NCBI GenBank assembly: GCA_014155875.1
Contig: JACEFZ010011104.1
Coordinates: forward strand, 152,501 to 216,500
DNA: 64,000 bases
Reading direction: 5' to 3'
Source: Cepaea nemoralis
Taxonomy: Eukaryota; Mollusca; Gastropoda; Stylommatophora; Helicidae
Shown: piece by piece, positions 22,595 through 33,377 of the stretch
How positions within the stretch are numbered: position 1 is the stretch's first letter
Layout of the letters: every line of letters starts with the position of its first letter
The notes under the pieces: generated by a model
Databases searched by the model: none
Told to the model about the DNA's origin: nothing
The model's input: only the letters and a program-made list of their open reading frames with translations
Translations under genes and position numbers: made by a program

Positions 22595-22615
22595 ATAATA
22601 ATAATAATAATAATA

Positions 22616-22650
<35 letters not shown>

Positions 22651-22757
22651 AACAACAACAACAACAATAATGATAATACTAATAATAATAATAATATTAG
22701 TACTACTTATACTATTACTACTACTACTACCACTACTACTACTACTACTGACTATTT

Positions 22758-22845
<88 letters not shown>

Positions 22846-22847
22846 GA
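22595..22847. repeat. Compound trinucleotide array (ATA, ATT, ACA, ACT)n
   Basis: Runs of TAA, TTA, CAA, ACT and again TAA triplets over about 250 bp, giving artefactual poly-Leu/Ile frames. Confidence 0.95.
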
Positions 22848-23229
22848 TGTAAACGTAAAGACAAACATATATTATTTTAAATATCTATGCTGCCAGGTGA
22901 TATCTGAAGAAAAAGTTGTGGCACAGCAATGAAGAAACTAATGACTGTATCCAGGGATTTACCTCACTAGAATGTGCAGAGATGTGACACACATGAATAT
23001 GAGAGACACAAATATCCGCTTCCTGAAACATTGCCTGTAGCCTGTTCTTCTGCATTGATTCAAATGATGGACAATGAGTAGTAACCTTGTGAACAAACTG
23101 GAGTCATTGCAGCTGAGGATTTTGAGAAGAACGCTGAGAATATCACAGACTACAAAAATAAAGCTAACAAACGCTCAAATATACGAAATCACCAGTGTAA
23201 CAAGATAAGTCATGCACATTATATGTACA
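22848..23229. other. No gene recognised
   Basis: No recognisable motif. A possible intron of the chitinase gene region. Confidence 0.4.
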
Positions 23230-23400
23230 AGATAATGAAGTAAAGGAAGAAGAAGAAGACCAAGAAGAACAAATGGAAGAACAAGAGGAAGAATAAGAAG
23301 AACAAGATGAAGAAAAAGAACAAGAAGAACAAGAAGAAAAACAATCAAAATTGGAGGAACAATAAGAAGAAGAACAAGAAGATGGACAAGAAGAAGATCT
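23230..23400. repeat. Imperfect GAA/AAC-rich purine tract
   Basis: Degenerate GAAGAACAA-type repeats, about 170 bp. The minus-strand Leu/Val-rich frame here is not a gene. Confidence 0.85.
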
Positions 23401-23432
23401 AAGAGGAATGAGCAGATGATACGTATACGTAC

Positions 23433-23619
23433 ATTCCCTCTAACCATGGCTTAGACTCGTCATTCGGGATGTATGGAACAATTTCTGTTTTGTCAACGAC
23501 AGCGTAGCCGTAGACAATATGGGAGCAATCTGTATGATCAATATTTTCGGGAAGAAAGCGTGCAATCCCATGCCTGTATTGAGACCAGTTTGTGTAATAG
23601 CATACAACATATGGCCTGA
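23433..23619 (-). CDS. GH18 chitinase-like exon: start of a catalytic domain
   Basis: Minus-strand exon of 187 nt between an acceptor (tgtgtccacag) and a donor (gtacgtat). It reads RPYVVCYYTNWSQYRHG, then RFLPENIDHTDCSHIVYGYA and NDESKPWLEGM. This is the first beta strand and loop of GH18 chitinases (CYYTNWSQYR.G..RF.PE.ID...C.H..Y.FA). Such enzymes cut beta-1,4-linked N-acetylglucosamine in chitin, and are usually secreted. The frame is open with no stop. The exon starts with two leftover bases, whereas the upstream GH18 exon at 34290 also ends with two, so they are not joined directly. A linker or chitin-binding exon, or a separate gene, must lie between. Confidence 0.88.
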
Positions 23620-23659
23620 CTGTGGACACAATGGTATAATATATATATATGGTTTAAAT

Positions 23660-23711
23660 ATACAGACAAATACACAGCGACACACACACACCCTCACACA
23701 CACACACACCT
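23660..23711. repeat. (CA)n-rich tract
   Basis: Imperfect CA/CACACA run next to a short AT run at 23636-23650. Confidence 0.85.
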
Positions 23712-24387
23712 ACCCACGCGCATGCTCCGTCTTGAGGGCAATCATGCATATTCGGTGCCTCTTAACAATACTGTCCTTAATTTGCTCTCGTTGATTAACC
23801 CTGTCTTTCTTTCCATACCCACATATGGAAATGTATCCATATGGTGTCAGGGTCTTAGTCGGATATGACTGAGCTACCGTATGACAGTAGACGGTACTAC
23901 CTGCTTTCTGTTAGCGCCGAATGTTGGGCGGCGCTTACCAAATCCGACACCCCACATTGTGCCAACGGCTTCGGGCGGAAGAGCGCAATTGGGAGGGTAC
24001 AAGCCTTACCCTGGTTTGAGGAAATGCAACCTAACGACAAAATGTCATGGCAGGACAGACCAGGCCCTAAGCCTTGGTTGGCGGCTGGTCTAGGATCGAA
24101 GCTCCGACAGGCGGACAGTTAGAGCATTGCTTTGCTGATCCGGCAGCTTCTGCAGCTTGTCTTGTTCCTGATGTATATGTGTTACATTTCCTCTGGAGTG
24201 AACTAGGCAGGCCGAGAGAGGGATCATACTGCATGGGAAACATATGGTCTCTATATTTTAGCCCAGGCTTTTTGCTATGGAGAGGCAATAACTCTATCCC
24301 CTTTCCATAAAGCTTCCCTATTGGCACAATATGCTCCAATTTTCGTCTTCTCATAATGTCACAATAAACACCATATATATATATATA
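23712..24387. other. No gene recognised; GC-richer block
   Basis: 23840-24340 is GC-richer than its surroundings, with open frames on both strands of 70-95 codons and no recognised motif. It may be an uncharacterised dispersed repeat. A short AT run sits at 24373-24388. Confidence 0.4.
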
Positions 24388-24630
24388 TAATCATGTGTTA
24401 TGCCGATAAGCGTAGGCATTCATGTTTGGTCATCTCACGCGTTCACCAGAGTCATGTATTAGCTCAGTGTTCTTGGCTCGACCAAACCACGTGGTCAAGA
24501 CATCCAGATGTTTACTTCTCTACCTTTTTCTTTGTCCTTCCCAGTCAGTCTTGCATATTGTCGCCACTTTCACCAATTCATCTCTCCTGATTACGTGTCC
24601 AAACAAATTGTGACCGTCTACGTCTACTTT

Positions 24631-24634
<4 letters not shown>
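24388..24634 (-). mobile_element. RTE-like LINE family A 3' end fragment
   Basis: Plus strand TCATGTGTTATGCCGATAAG marks the family A 3' end. The minus strand then gives degraded HDSGER.R and RVDGHNLFGHVI-type sequence matching FFGHVMRRN. It is truncated by the (AT)n array at 24635. Confidence 0.7.

Positions 24635-24716
<82 letters not shown>
24635..24716. repeat. (AT)n array
   Basis: Pure AT dinucleotides, abutting two different LINE remnants. Confidence 0.95.
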
Positions 24717-24718
<2 letters not shown>

Positions 24719-24719
<1 letters not shown>

Positions 24720-25480
24720 TCCGAGTCTACACAGATGGGTCAGCACAAAATGCTGTTCGAAATGGAGGAGCGGGAGTGTACATAGAATACCCAAATAATA
24801 CTAGGGACACAGCTAGAGTACCGACAGGAAAGTACTGCCATAACTACGATGCTGAAATTGAGGCAATCAAGATAGCAACAGAGACATTACTAAATACCAG
24901 CAATGGTACACAACCTGTGGTGCTATTGACAGATGCAAAATCAGTACTCGAGGCGCTCCTGTCTGGGAAATTGCCAGTACTAAGGACACTACTTTCTGAA
25001 CTTAGCAGTCAGCATAAGGTCACCATACAGTGGATACCACCCCACTGTGGAGTACCCGGAAACGACAGAGCTGATCAATTGGCTAAGGAAGGAGCCAAAG
25101 AAGAATAGCCTGATGTGCCCGTTACATACCACCAAAAGAAAAGAATGATCAAATCAGTCAGAAAGCTACCAAAACCTGCTCAAGATGACTACCACGTTAT
25201 GGATAGACCAGAACAAGTCATTATTCTGCGCCTCAGAACAGGGCACAATAGATTACGCAACCACATGTATACAAAATCCAAGATTGGTGAAACAGCTATG
25301 TCCACATGTGGATTGGCGTCGCAGACAGCAGAGCACATACTCCAAGACTGCCCAAAATATAACATATCTAGGCAAACCTTCTGGCCTAGAGAGACGACAG
25401 TGGAAGATAAACTCTATGGACCGCTGTGTGAACTGAAAAAGACAGTTCAATTCATACAAGAGACAGTATTGCAGTTATAG
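24719..25480 (+). pseudogene. LINE (family G) RNase H domain and C-terminal zinc motif
   Basis: From 24719 the frame reads VYTDGSAQNAVRNGGAG (first catalytic Asp), then HNYDAEIEAIKIA (Glu), LLTDAKSVLEAL (Asp) and WIPPHCGVPGNDRADQLAKE (His and last Asp). This is a complete type I RNase H active site. An in-frame TAG at 25106 interrupts it. The same frame then runs to 25480 with STCGLASQTAEHILQDC, a CCHC-like finger, as in jockey/Nimb-type LINEs. RT and endonuclease are absent because the copy is cut by the (AT)n array. In life the domain removes the RNA strand during target-primed reverse transcription. Confidence 0.87.
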
Positions 25481-25524
25481 ACATATTTCAAGCGAACGAA
25501 AGAAGAAGAAGAATATATATATAT

Positions 25525-25685
25525 AGTTTATGCATCAACAGCAAGTAAGGGCAAAATAGTAATAAATAACTGTATGATGAAGTAAAATAATGATATAACA
25601 AACCAAGTCAGAGCAAATAAAATAATACTTGGAGATTTAAATGCAAAAGTGGGAAACAAAAATATGGAAGATGTAGTGGGTGACT
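25525..25685 (+). mobile_element. RTE-like LINE (family A2) endonuclease fragment, left of SINE
   Basis: Translates as KIILGDLNAKVGNKNMEDVV, the catalytic GDFNAKVG motif of the apurinic-type endonuclease. It is interrupted by a SINE and resumes at 25927 (GYYGLETGNRRRK, matching NYGLGERNERG). Confidence 0.8.
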
Positions 25686-25926
25686 AGCCGGTCTCCCTAG
25701 CCTAGGAGTCAACATCTTTCTCCGTAATCCCTTATATCCAAGCGAGGAACGTAACCTGCACGAGAATCGGTATCGGTTCCCTGCCGCTTTGGTAACTTAA
25801 GTGTTACGTGAGCCGGTCGCTCAGAAAGCAATGACAAACTACTGAACGTAATCTTGCCAAGAAATCAACAATCAGCTGAAAGATGCTGATGTTGACAGCG
25901 ACGTCCTGTAAAGGATATGCGAAAAA
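25686..25926 (+). mobile_element. SINE-1 copy
   Basis: The tRNA-like head is GCCGGTCTCCCTAGCCTAGG. It is followed by the shared body GCTCAGAAAGCAATGACAAA and CTGAACGTAATCTTGCCAAG, then the end GTCCTGTAAAGGATATGCG. An 11-bp target duplication with one mismatch (agtgggtgact/agtgggttact) lies at 25675-25685 and 25927-25937, inside a LINE endonuclease. Confidence 0.9.
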
Positions 25927-25972
25927 AGTGGGTTACTATGGTTTAGAAACAGGAAATAGAAGAAGAAAAACA
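25927..25972 (+). mobile_element. Family A2 LINE endonuclease fragment, right of SINE
   Basis: Continues the reading of 25525-25685 in the same frame after removing the SINE and one target copy. Then it meets the tail of the next minus-strand LINE. Confidence 0.75.
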
Positions 25973-25975
25973 TTG

Positions 25976-26305
25976 ATCCATCCATCCATCATATGCCATG
26001 CCGGTAAGCGTGGGCGGTCATGTTCTGCCATCTCACTCGATCACCAGAGTCGTGGATCAGCTCCGTGTTTCTGTCTCGACCATGCCACAAGGCCAAGCCA
26101 TCCAGTACTTGCTTCTAGGTCTTCCCCTTGGTCTGTTTCCCTCGATCTTACCAGTTGTCACCAAATTCTCCAATCCATTTCTTCTCATAACATGCCCAAA
26201 AAATTTTGACTGTCTACGTCTAATTTCTCTAATCAATTTACGATCTTCATTTGTTTCTTGAAGGACTTGTTCATTGGTCTTTCTGGCTGTCCATGGCATT
26301 GATGG
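25976..26305 (-). mobile_element. RTE-like LINE family A 3' end fragment
   Basis: (ATGG)n tail at 25976-25990 on the minus strand. Then coding for PWTARKTNEQVLQETNED, KLIREIRRRQSKFFGHVMRR and TTGKIEGNRPRGRPRSKY. 5'-truncated. Confidence 0.88.
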
Positions 26306-26439
26306 ACAATTATAAATAATATGGTGATTACAAACAATAGGTCTAACCACTTAAGAGACGAGTGTACACGCAGAAATGCCCCGATAAGAAAGATGTTAAT
26401 TAAATAGACTACACCCTTATTTAAAAAAACAAAACAAAT

Positions 26440-26511
<72 letters not shown>
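26440..26511. repeat. (AT)n array
   Basis: AT dinucleotides with a short AAAT interruption. Confidence 0.95.
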
Positions 26512-26514
<3 letters not shown>

Positions 26515-27775
26515 GAAATACGTTAATACGTGTTAATGCTTTGGCTAGTGAGTATTGTAAACGTGATCACATACGACTGTGTAGACTTACAACACAAACA
26601 AAAGGACTTAAGAGAGGAAATCAAGAGATTAACAGCGCGAGACTTAATGAATATATTCTAAAGGCAAATACAGAAAATTAAGAACAATACAGAGTGGTTG
26701 TGAAGCATAGGTACATTGCAATAGCTAAAATACAGAGTATAAATTAACAATCGGGAAATGACAAAGTACTCCAATCATCAAATAGGTCAATAGGTTGCCG
26801 GAAAAGAGACATAAAGCTGAGACAAAATGCCTACATAAACTTAAAGTTGATGAACAAAAGAATACAATGTAAATTATTATAAACAACAATATGATAAGAT
26901 AAACAAATACATAACAGAACATTTATTAAACGAGCAGTGCAACAAAATTAAAATGACTGCTAGTATAATACTAAAGGTACGTACAGACAAATCAGTGAGC
27001 TCACATAACAACACTATGAGTAATGGCAACAGAATATGTGAAATAAAAAACAGGAAATGTTTCATGGAAGAAGATTCTATAATAATGAGATGGACAGAAT
27101 ATAGAGGAATGTTGTATGATGGAGAAAGAGCAAAATCAGCAGACAAAATCAACTTAGAAAGCCCAGCAATTATAAAAGAAGATGCTATCGAACATATAAA
27201 GAGGAAAATCAGCTGGGCCAGGTGAAATCACCCTAGAATTAGGAGTGGGAAAATTTGAAGTAGATAGATTAACATTAATATGACATGATATTGACAACAG
27301 TGCATATAAACCTAGTGATATACAGAAATATGTAATTATTGTTAAAAAAAAAAAAAAAAAGAAAGATCGGAAGCAATTGAGTGCGTAGACTTTCGTACAA
27401 TTAACCTCATAAACCATGTCCCAAGGTTTTTATTTGGAATTATAATTAGAAGATCAAGAAAGAAAATATAAAATTGAAACTGGCGAAGACAAGTATGAAT
27501 TCGTGGAAGGAACTGGCACAAACAATGCAATATATACATTACGAACACTAATGGAAAGATCATTTGAGACACAGAGAGACATATTTTTGTGCTTCATAGA
27601 TTATACAAAGGCATTTGATAAAGTAAAACATATTGAACTAATTACCATGTTGGAATATATCAACATTGATGGGAAAGATCTCAGAATAATAAAAACATAT
27701 ATTTACAGGAACCAAGCAAAAGCAAATAAAATGGGAAATAAAGAGGGCCCCATGGTGGGTACCAAGACAACTGAC
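26512..27775 (+). mobile_element. RTE-like LINE (family A2) linker and RT start
   Basis: Plus-strand frames: 26953-27225 carries the linker with IMRWTEYRGMLYDGERA. 27503-27765 carries RT fingers VEGTGTNNAIYTLRTLMERS and LCFIDYTKAFDKVKHIEL, matching family A (FVEGKGTVNAVYMLRTVIER, LCFIDYTKAFD). Frames between are broken and an A15 run lies at 27344. It is cut near 27775 by the mariner element. Confidence 0.82.
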
Positions 27776-27784
27776 TACATTCAC

Positions 27785-28350
27785 AAAAATCAAAGAATGT
27801 TTTCAGCTTTGACGTTCCTTATGCGCTACCGGGAAGAGGGGGTGCATTTTTTGTCATAACATTGACTTGGGACGGGACATGTGTTCACTTCGTGAATGCA
27901 GAGGCCAAGGAACAGTCAAAACAGAAGCTGCATACTTATTCTCAAAACAAGCCAAGCAAATTCAAACTAACATTTTTGCAGCAGAAATTATGGATACAGT
28001 GTTCTGAGACAGAAGGAGCATTTTGTTGATGGATTTCATGACACTAGGGACCACAATAACGCCAGAAATTTATTGTAAACCACTAAAGAAGCTTTGTCGG
28101 TCGATCCAACTCTAAAAACGAGGAATGCTCACTATTGGAGTCATTATCCTGCATGACAACGCGCGGCCCCAGACTGCTGCTGGCACAAAGGTTTTACTTG
28201 AGAATTTTTATGGGAAATTTTCAGCCACCCCCCCCCCCCCCCTCCCCTCTCTTACAGCCCTGACTTGGCACCAAGTGATTATCATCTTTTTCGGGAAGAT
28301 GAAGGTATGGCTAGCTACTCACCGCTTCGACACAGCCGAGAAGCTCATGT
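27785..28350 (+). mobile_element. Mariner transposase fragment, left of SINE
   Basis: The plus-strand translation with stops reads EIMDTVF*DRRSILLMDF, then IILHDNARPQTAAGTKVL and SPDLAPSDYHLF. These are the second and third catalytic regions of mariner (HDNARPH, YSPDLAPSDYHLF). A C12 run at 28228 disrupts the frame between them. It ends at GAGAAGCTCATGT, where a SINE is inserted. The N-terminal DNA-binding part is missing or unrecognisable. Confidence 0.87.
28339..28350. repeat. SINE target duplication, left (agaagctcatgt)
   Basis: Perfect 12-bp match with 28645-28656. Confidence 0.93.
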
Positions 28351-28644
28351 CTTTTTTTTTTTTTTTTTTTTGGTTTTTGTTTGTTTGTTTGTTTGTTTGT
28401 TTTTAATTCGCATATCCTCCTTACAGGACATCGCTGTCAAAATCAGCATCTTTCAGCTGATTGTTGATTTCTTGGCAAGATTACGCTCAGTAGTTTGCCA
28501 TTGCGTTCTGAGCGGCCGGCTCACTTATCCCGCAAGTCACCAACACGGGTAGAACCGCTTCCAATTGTAGCGAGCTGCGTTACCCTGCGTGGACAAACGG
28601 GATTACGGAGAAAGTCGTGTAATCCCTCGGCGAGAGAGACCGAC
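28351..28644 (-). mobile_element. SINE-1 copy with (AAAC)n tail
   Basis: Minus orientation. On the plus strand it begins with a T18 run and (TTTG)n, the reverse of its 3' tail. GCATATCC..ACAGGACATCGCTGTC, the body and the tRNA-like head GTCTCTCTCGCCGAGGGATT follow. A B-box-like GGTTCTACCCG lies near 28545. A perfect 12-bp target duplication inside a mariner proves insertion by target-primed retrotransposition. Confidence 0.93.
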
Positions 28645-28656
28645 AGAAGCTCATGT

Positions 28657-28780
28657 ATGGCGTTAAAAACTGGCTAATTACCCTGGCGACGCTGTTCCTT
28701 AAAGATTTGTAAAAAAATCGTACCACTAAACGACACGTGCCTGCAGTTAGGTAGACAAGTAATGCAGTAATGTATGTAAC
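28657..28780 (+). mobile_element. Mariner fragment, right of SINE
   Basis: Resumes after the duplication with YGVKNWLITLATLFLKDL, equivalent to the mariner C-terminal region (GVKEWFTSQAASFYEEGI type), then stops. Confidence 0.7.
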
Positions 28781-29160
28781 TTGTATATGTATTTAGATGC
28801 TATTGTCAATTTTTTTACATTTTTTACCAGCAAATAGGGGTTTGGTTTTAGAATAGTTTTAACCTATAACAGACTTGAGTAAAGCATAGGACTTTAGAGA
28901 CGCATAATAATAACACACAGATAATTCACAATGCGAAATATAAAAGTGTGTAATGTGCCTAAACATGAAAAAAAAATTCACAACTTCATTGACATGTAAT
29001 AACCTACATGGCGTGTCTATTGGGCCATAATAAGGGTTGAATTCACTCTCCGTAGGTGGAACGTCAACATAGCCGGTCAGGTTTACTCTAGTGAAGAAAT
29101 GTTGATTTGTATAGGATAATAATAATCAAATTATTTTAAGCTTCTGAATATACTGTTCAG
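28781..29160. other. No gene recognised
   Basis: AT-rich DNA, possibly the mariner 3' side; no clear terminal repeat was identified. Confidence 0.4.
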
Positions 29161-29163
29161 CGA

Positions 29164-29375
<212 letters not shown>

Positions 29376-30455
29376 CTATTCAAGGCACTAAAGAAGATTG
29401 GCTATCCACCAACTCTTCTGTCAATTATGGAATCGTTCCACACAGGCATGAAGTGTATAATCAAGTTTGATGGTGCAACTTCTGAAGAGTTTGAAATCAA
29501 GAGTGGAGCAGGTTGTGTTCTAGCTAACACCCTCTTTGGAATATACTTTTCACTTCTACTGAAATATGCCTTTCGTGATCAGGATGGTGGTATATACATT
29601 CACTCACGCTCAGATGGCGGCCTCTACACTGCTTAGAGATTGAAGGCCAAGACCAAAATTAGGAGGGTACTGATCAGAGAGTTGCTTTTTGCAGATGATG
29701 CTGCAGTTACGACCCACTCTGAGGAAGAATTGCAATGTCTACTATCTGCATTCTCCAATGCTTGTTCTGAAATTGGTTTAACAATTAGCAAAAAGAAGAC
29801 ACAGATTATATCACAAGGTGCACATGGATTACCATCAATCTTTATCGACGACGTCGAACTAGAGATGGTAGACCATTTTACATATCTAGGATCAGTGGTA
29901 AATAGCAAATTATCCCAGATCAGGAAATCAACATCCGGATTAGTAAGGCAGCAACAACAATGAAAAGGTTAAGAAAAAGAGTCTAGAGAACAGGAAGCTT
30001 ACTGCCAAAACAAAAGTCCTTATCTTTCAAGCCTGGGTCCTTAGTACTCTTCTTTATGGCAGTGAAACCTGGACAACTTACTCACACCAAGAGAATCGTT
30101 TAAACAGCTTTCATATGCGGTGTCTGCGAAGAATTCTTGGTATTAAGTAGCTAGACAAACTCACAAATACTGAAGTATTGGAAAGATCAGGTTGTGTGAC
30201 GGTTTATTTCATGCTCAGTCTTCGTAGACTTAGATGGATAGGACATCTTAGGAGGATGGATGATGGTAGAATACCAAAGGACATCTATTTTGGTGAATTA
30301 CAGATGGGTAAGAGATCTCAGGGTCGGCTCTACTACGATACAAAGATGTGTGTAAGCGAGACATGATTGATACAGGCATTAATAATGCACATTGGGAGAG
30401 AGTCGCCGCTGAACGCGTTGCATGGAGGGCAAACACCAGAAATGGAATAGATTGA
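29376..30455 (+). mobile_element. LINE family B: RT palm to C-terminus
   Basis: The frame from about 29376 reads [20 protein letters not shown] and FDGATSEEFEIKSGAGCVLA (motif B region with Q lost). An in-frame TAG at 29634 follows. Then RLKAKTKIRRVLIRELLFAD and DAAVTTHSEEELQCLLSAF (FADD catalytic pair), KKKTQI and DHFTYLGSVV. Further on, with frameshifts, come GSETWTTY, LRRLRWIGHLRRMDDGRIPK and VAAERVAWRANTRNGIE. 5'-truncated. Dead by stops and shifts. Confidence 0.87.
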
Positions 30456-31370
30456 CTGACTGATTGATTTAGGAATCGACATCACAGCATTCTGGACATT
30501 CCCATAAGCGCTCCGTCCCCATCCTCAGCAATCAGCGAAGCGTTCCAACACCAATAGTACCAGTAGCAATCTGATTATATGTATGTCTCGCCTTTCCTCT
30601 GAGCGTTGAGCGTCGGACAGATCCCCTCGTCACTCCTTGCTGTCTCATTCTTGCCAGACCATGGTAATCCTTTTGCTCCTCCAAGGTGCACACGTGCTCC
30701 CACAAGGCCGCATCCACGTCTCCCTTGTCATGTATCAATACTCCACCAAGTTCTGCAGAGCCAGCCAATTTGTCCACCTGTTCATTTCCCATCACACCGC
30801 CATGCCCCGAAGAAAAGATCCAGACGATGCTTGTCACCCGTGACCTCCGAAGCGAAGCAAGCCACTCCGCACGAAGCCTGCCCGTCCTCACCCTCGTCAG
30901 CATGCTTTCTGAGTCAGTTACAATCACGATGTGTGTATGTGGTGTCGTATTCTCCATCCAGCGGAGAGCCGCAGTGACTGCCTCCACCTCCATTCTTTAG
31001 CTGGATGTTGTGGTATCATATGCAAGGCTCTTATGCACCAAACGTCGACCATTAGCTTTGGCTATGAATCCCCAGCCACTTCTCTCACCTCTTGACACCG
31101 AACCATCTGTGTAGATAATCCAATCACCCGAGTGAGCATTGTCCTAAATTAGTTGCTGGATTTCCACTCCCGAAGCCACTTCTGGCGAATCCCTGCACTC
31201 CCGGCTTAATGTGATTATAACTCTGCACAAGTCTGACTGCTCCGCTGGCACTCTGACCCACTCCTCTCCACGCCTAATGTTCTCCAAGGGGCACACCTGT
31301 CTGATCGTATCCTCCGCCTGAGCCATCGTTGATTTGAGCCATCCATGATCTGAGCCATCCCAGAAATGGA
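30456..31370 (-). pseudogene. LINE family F: RNase H domain and C-terminus
   Basis: The minus-strand frame reads HSGDWIIYTDGSVSRGERSG (first Asp), EVEAVTAALRWME (Glu), IVIVTDSESMLTRV (Asp) and GVMGNEQVDKLAGSAELG (last Asp). Then comes a tail region GKARHTYNQIATGTIGVGTL. In-frame stops at about 31144 and 30997 break it. The stretch upstream (VCPLENIRRGEEWVRV) is the connection region. The tail is a degenerate TGAC/TGAT repeat near 30455. Confidence 0.82.
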
Positions 31371-31417
31371 ATAAATACAAAGGAGAAAAGTATGAGACGT
31401 GTGAGACGTAAGATGGT

Positions 31418-32688
31418 GCCATCCATCCATCCATCATATGCCATGCCGGTAAGCGTGGGCGGTCATGGTCTGCCATCTCACCCGTTCACCAGAGTCGTGG
31501 ATCAGCTCTGTGTTTCTGTCTAGGCCATGCCACAAGGCCAATCCAGGTACTTGCTTCTAGGTCTTCCCCTTGGTCTGTTCCCCTCGATCTTACCAGTTGT
31601 CACCAAATTCCCCAAATCATTTCTTCTCATAACATGCCCAAAAAATTGTGACAGTCTACGTCTAATGTCTCTAATTAGTTTACGATCTTCATTTGTTTCT
31701 TGAAGAACTTAGTCATTGGTCTTTCTGGCTGTCCATGGTATTCTTTGCATTTTCCTCAGAAACCACATTTCTACAACGATCAGATGCTTTTCAGCCTGAC
31801 TGCTCATTGTCCAAGCTTCACATCCGTATAAAAGTTCATGTTCTATGTAGCATCTCAACACTCTTTTTCTCCTTTTTAATTGACATCTTTTATTGGTCAG
31901 TATGTTTTTCATCTTGCTAAAGGCTACTTTTTCCATGGCGATTCTTGTTCTAATCTCTTCAAGGCATCTCCCATCAGATGTTATTACTGTTCCGAGATAA
32001 TAGTACCTATTCACTTGATGAAGAATATTCCCATTTACTTGTATATTACATTGTGGTATTTCGTTCTTCCTAGTGACGACCATAATCTGTGTCTTTGTAC
32101 AATTTAATTCTAACCCTAGTTGTTCACTGTGTGTAACAACCGCATCTACTAAATTTTGCAGGTCCTGTTCATTGTCTGCAATCAAGACTGTATCATCTGC
32201 ATATCTAATGTTATTGATGCATCGTCCCCCAATGTTGATTCCTTCCATATCTTCAATATTTCTGAAAATACTTTCACTGTACAGGGAAAACAGATCTGGA
32301 GACATTACACATCCCTGTCTCACACCTCTCTTAATAGGCTGATATTGGCTTACTTCATTATCGACTCTTATGGCAGCTTGTTGTTTCCAATATATGTTTT
32401 TTACAAGTATAAGGTCTTTTCCATCAATCTGTAGATCCTTAAGCATCCTTATCATGTTGACATGTCTCACTTTATCGAAAGCCTTTGTGTAGTCAATAAA
32501 GCAAAGGTGTAGATCTTTGTTTACTTCTATAGAACGTTCGATTATGGTTCTCAGTATATACACAGCATTTACTGTACCCTTGCCTTCTACAAATCCACAT
32601 TGTTCTTCTCCTATTTCGGGTTGTATTTTCCTCATAACTCTTTGCATGATAATTCTTAGGAAAATCTTCGTGATGTGACTGTGGTGCA
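31418..32688 (-). mobile_element. RTE-like LINE family A: RT domain, longest uninterrupted
   Basis: (ATGG)n tail at 31418-31436. The minus-strand frame (32767-31709) is open through the [79 protein letters not shown] and NNIRYADDTVLIADNEQDLQ. All core RT motifs, including the YADD metal-binding pair, are kept. A stop follows KTND (31709), after which FFGHVMRRNDLG and TTGKIEGNRPRGRP continue. The first 25 or so codons of that frame are read through antisense family B tail, not family A. Confidence 0.9.
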
Positions 32689-32860
32689 TGATGGTGGAAA
32701 TTACCACGTGTGCACACGCACCCATTGTGAACGAACATTTACAGCGTGAATTGTCCTTATCAGTCACATTCGCTACCGCAATAGGTAAAAGTTATTATGC
32801 CTTTTTAAAGCGCAAACTGTCGTCAGTCAAGACGGCAAGGTGCCAATGAATAAATGAATG
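32689..32860 (+). mobile_element. LINE family B 3' end
   Basis: GTGCATGATGGTGGAAATTA, the CACCCATTGTGAACG zinc-finger coding and the 3' UTR (AAAAGTTATTATGCCTTTTT..GACGGCAAGGTGCCAATGA). The same tail occurs at 49570-49737 (+) and 47413-47600 (-). An (ATGA)n tail follows at 32848-32870. Confidence 0.85.
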
Positions 32861-32870
32861 AATGAATGAA

Positions 32871-33204
<334 letters not shown>

Positions 33205-33215
33205 ATGCGTGTGTG

Positions 33216-33377
33216 TAACAGCGCCAAATCGACGCGCCTTTGGTTGGTCTGGTTTAATGAAACATCTGGACTCCCGGAAAATCAGAGCTGGACAAAGAGC
33301 AGAGGCGATTTGGTGTTTTAGTTGTCAGCCACATTTTACCCCCAGTGAATTAGATCACACACGGGTTTCGATAAAGT
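33216..33377 (+). mobile_element. LTR-start-like fragment
   Basis: Begins TGTAACAGCGCCAAATCGAC, parallel to the start of the long LTR at 3170 (TGTGATAGCGCCAAACCGAT). Downstream similarity is weak. It is probably the terminus of a related LTR family, as a solo or truncated LTR lying beside a LINE. Confidence 0.5.

Noticed and set aside
23175..23447. Leu/Val-rich membrane-like minus-strand frame
   Set aside because: Comes from the GAA/AAC-rich tract; its end merely overlaps the chitinase exon in another frame.
24067..24354. 95-codon minus-strand frame
   Set aside because: No motif, overlapping open frames on the other strand in the same GC-rich block; not supportable as a gene.
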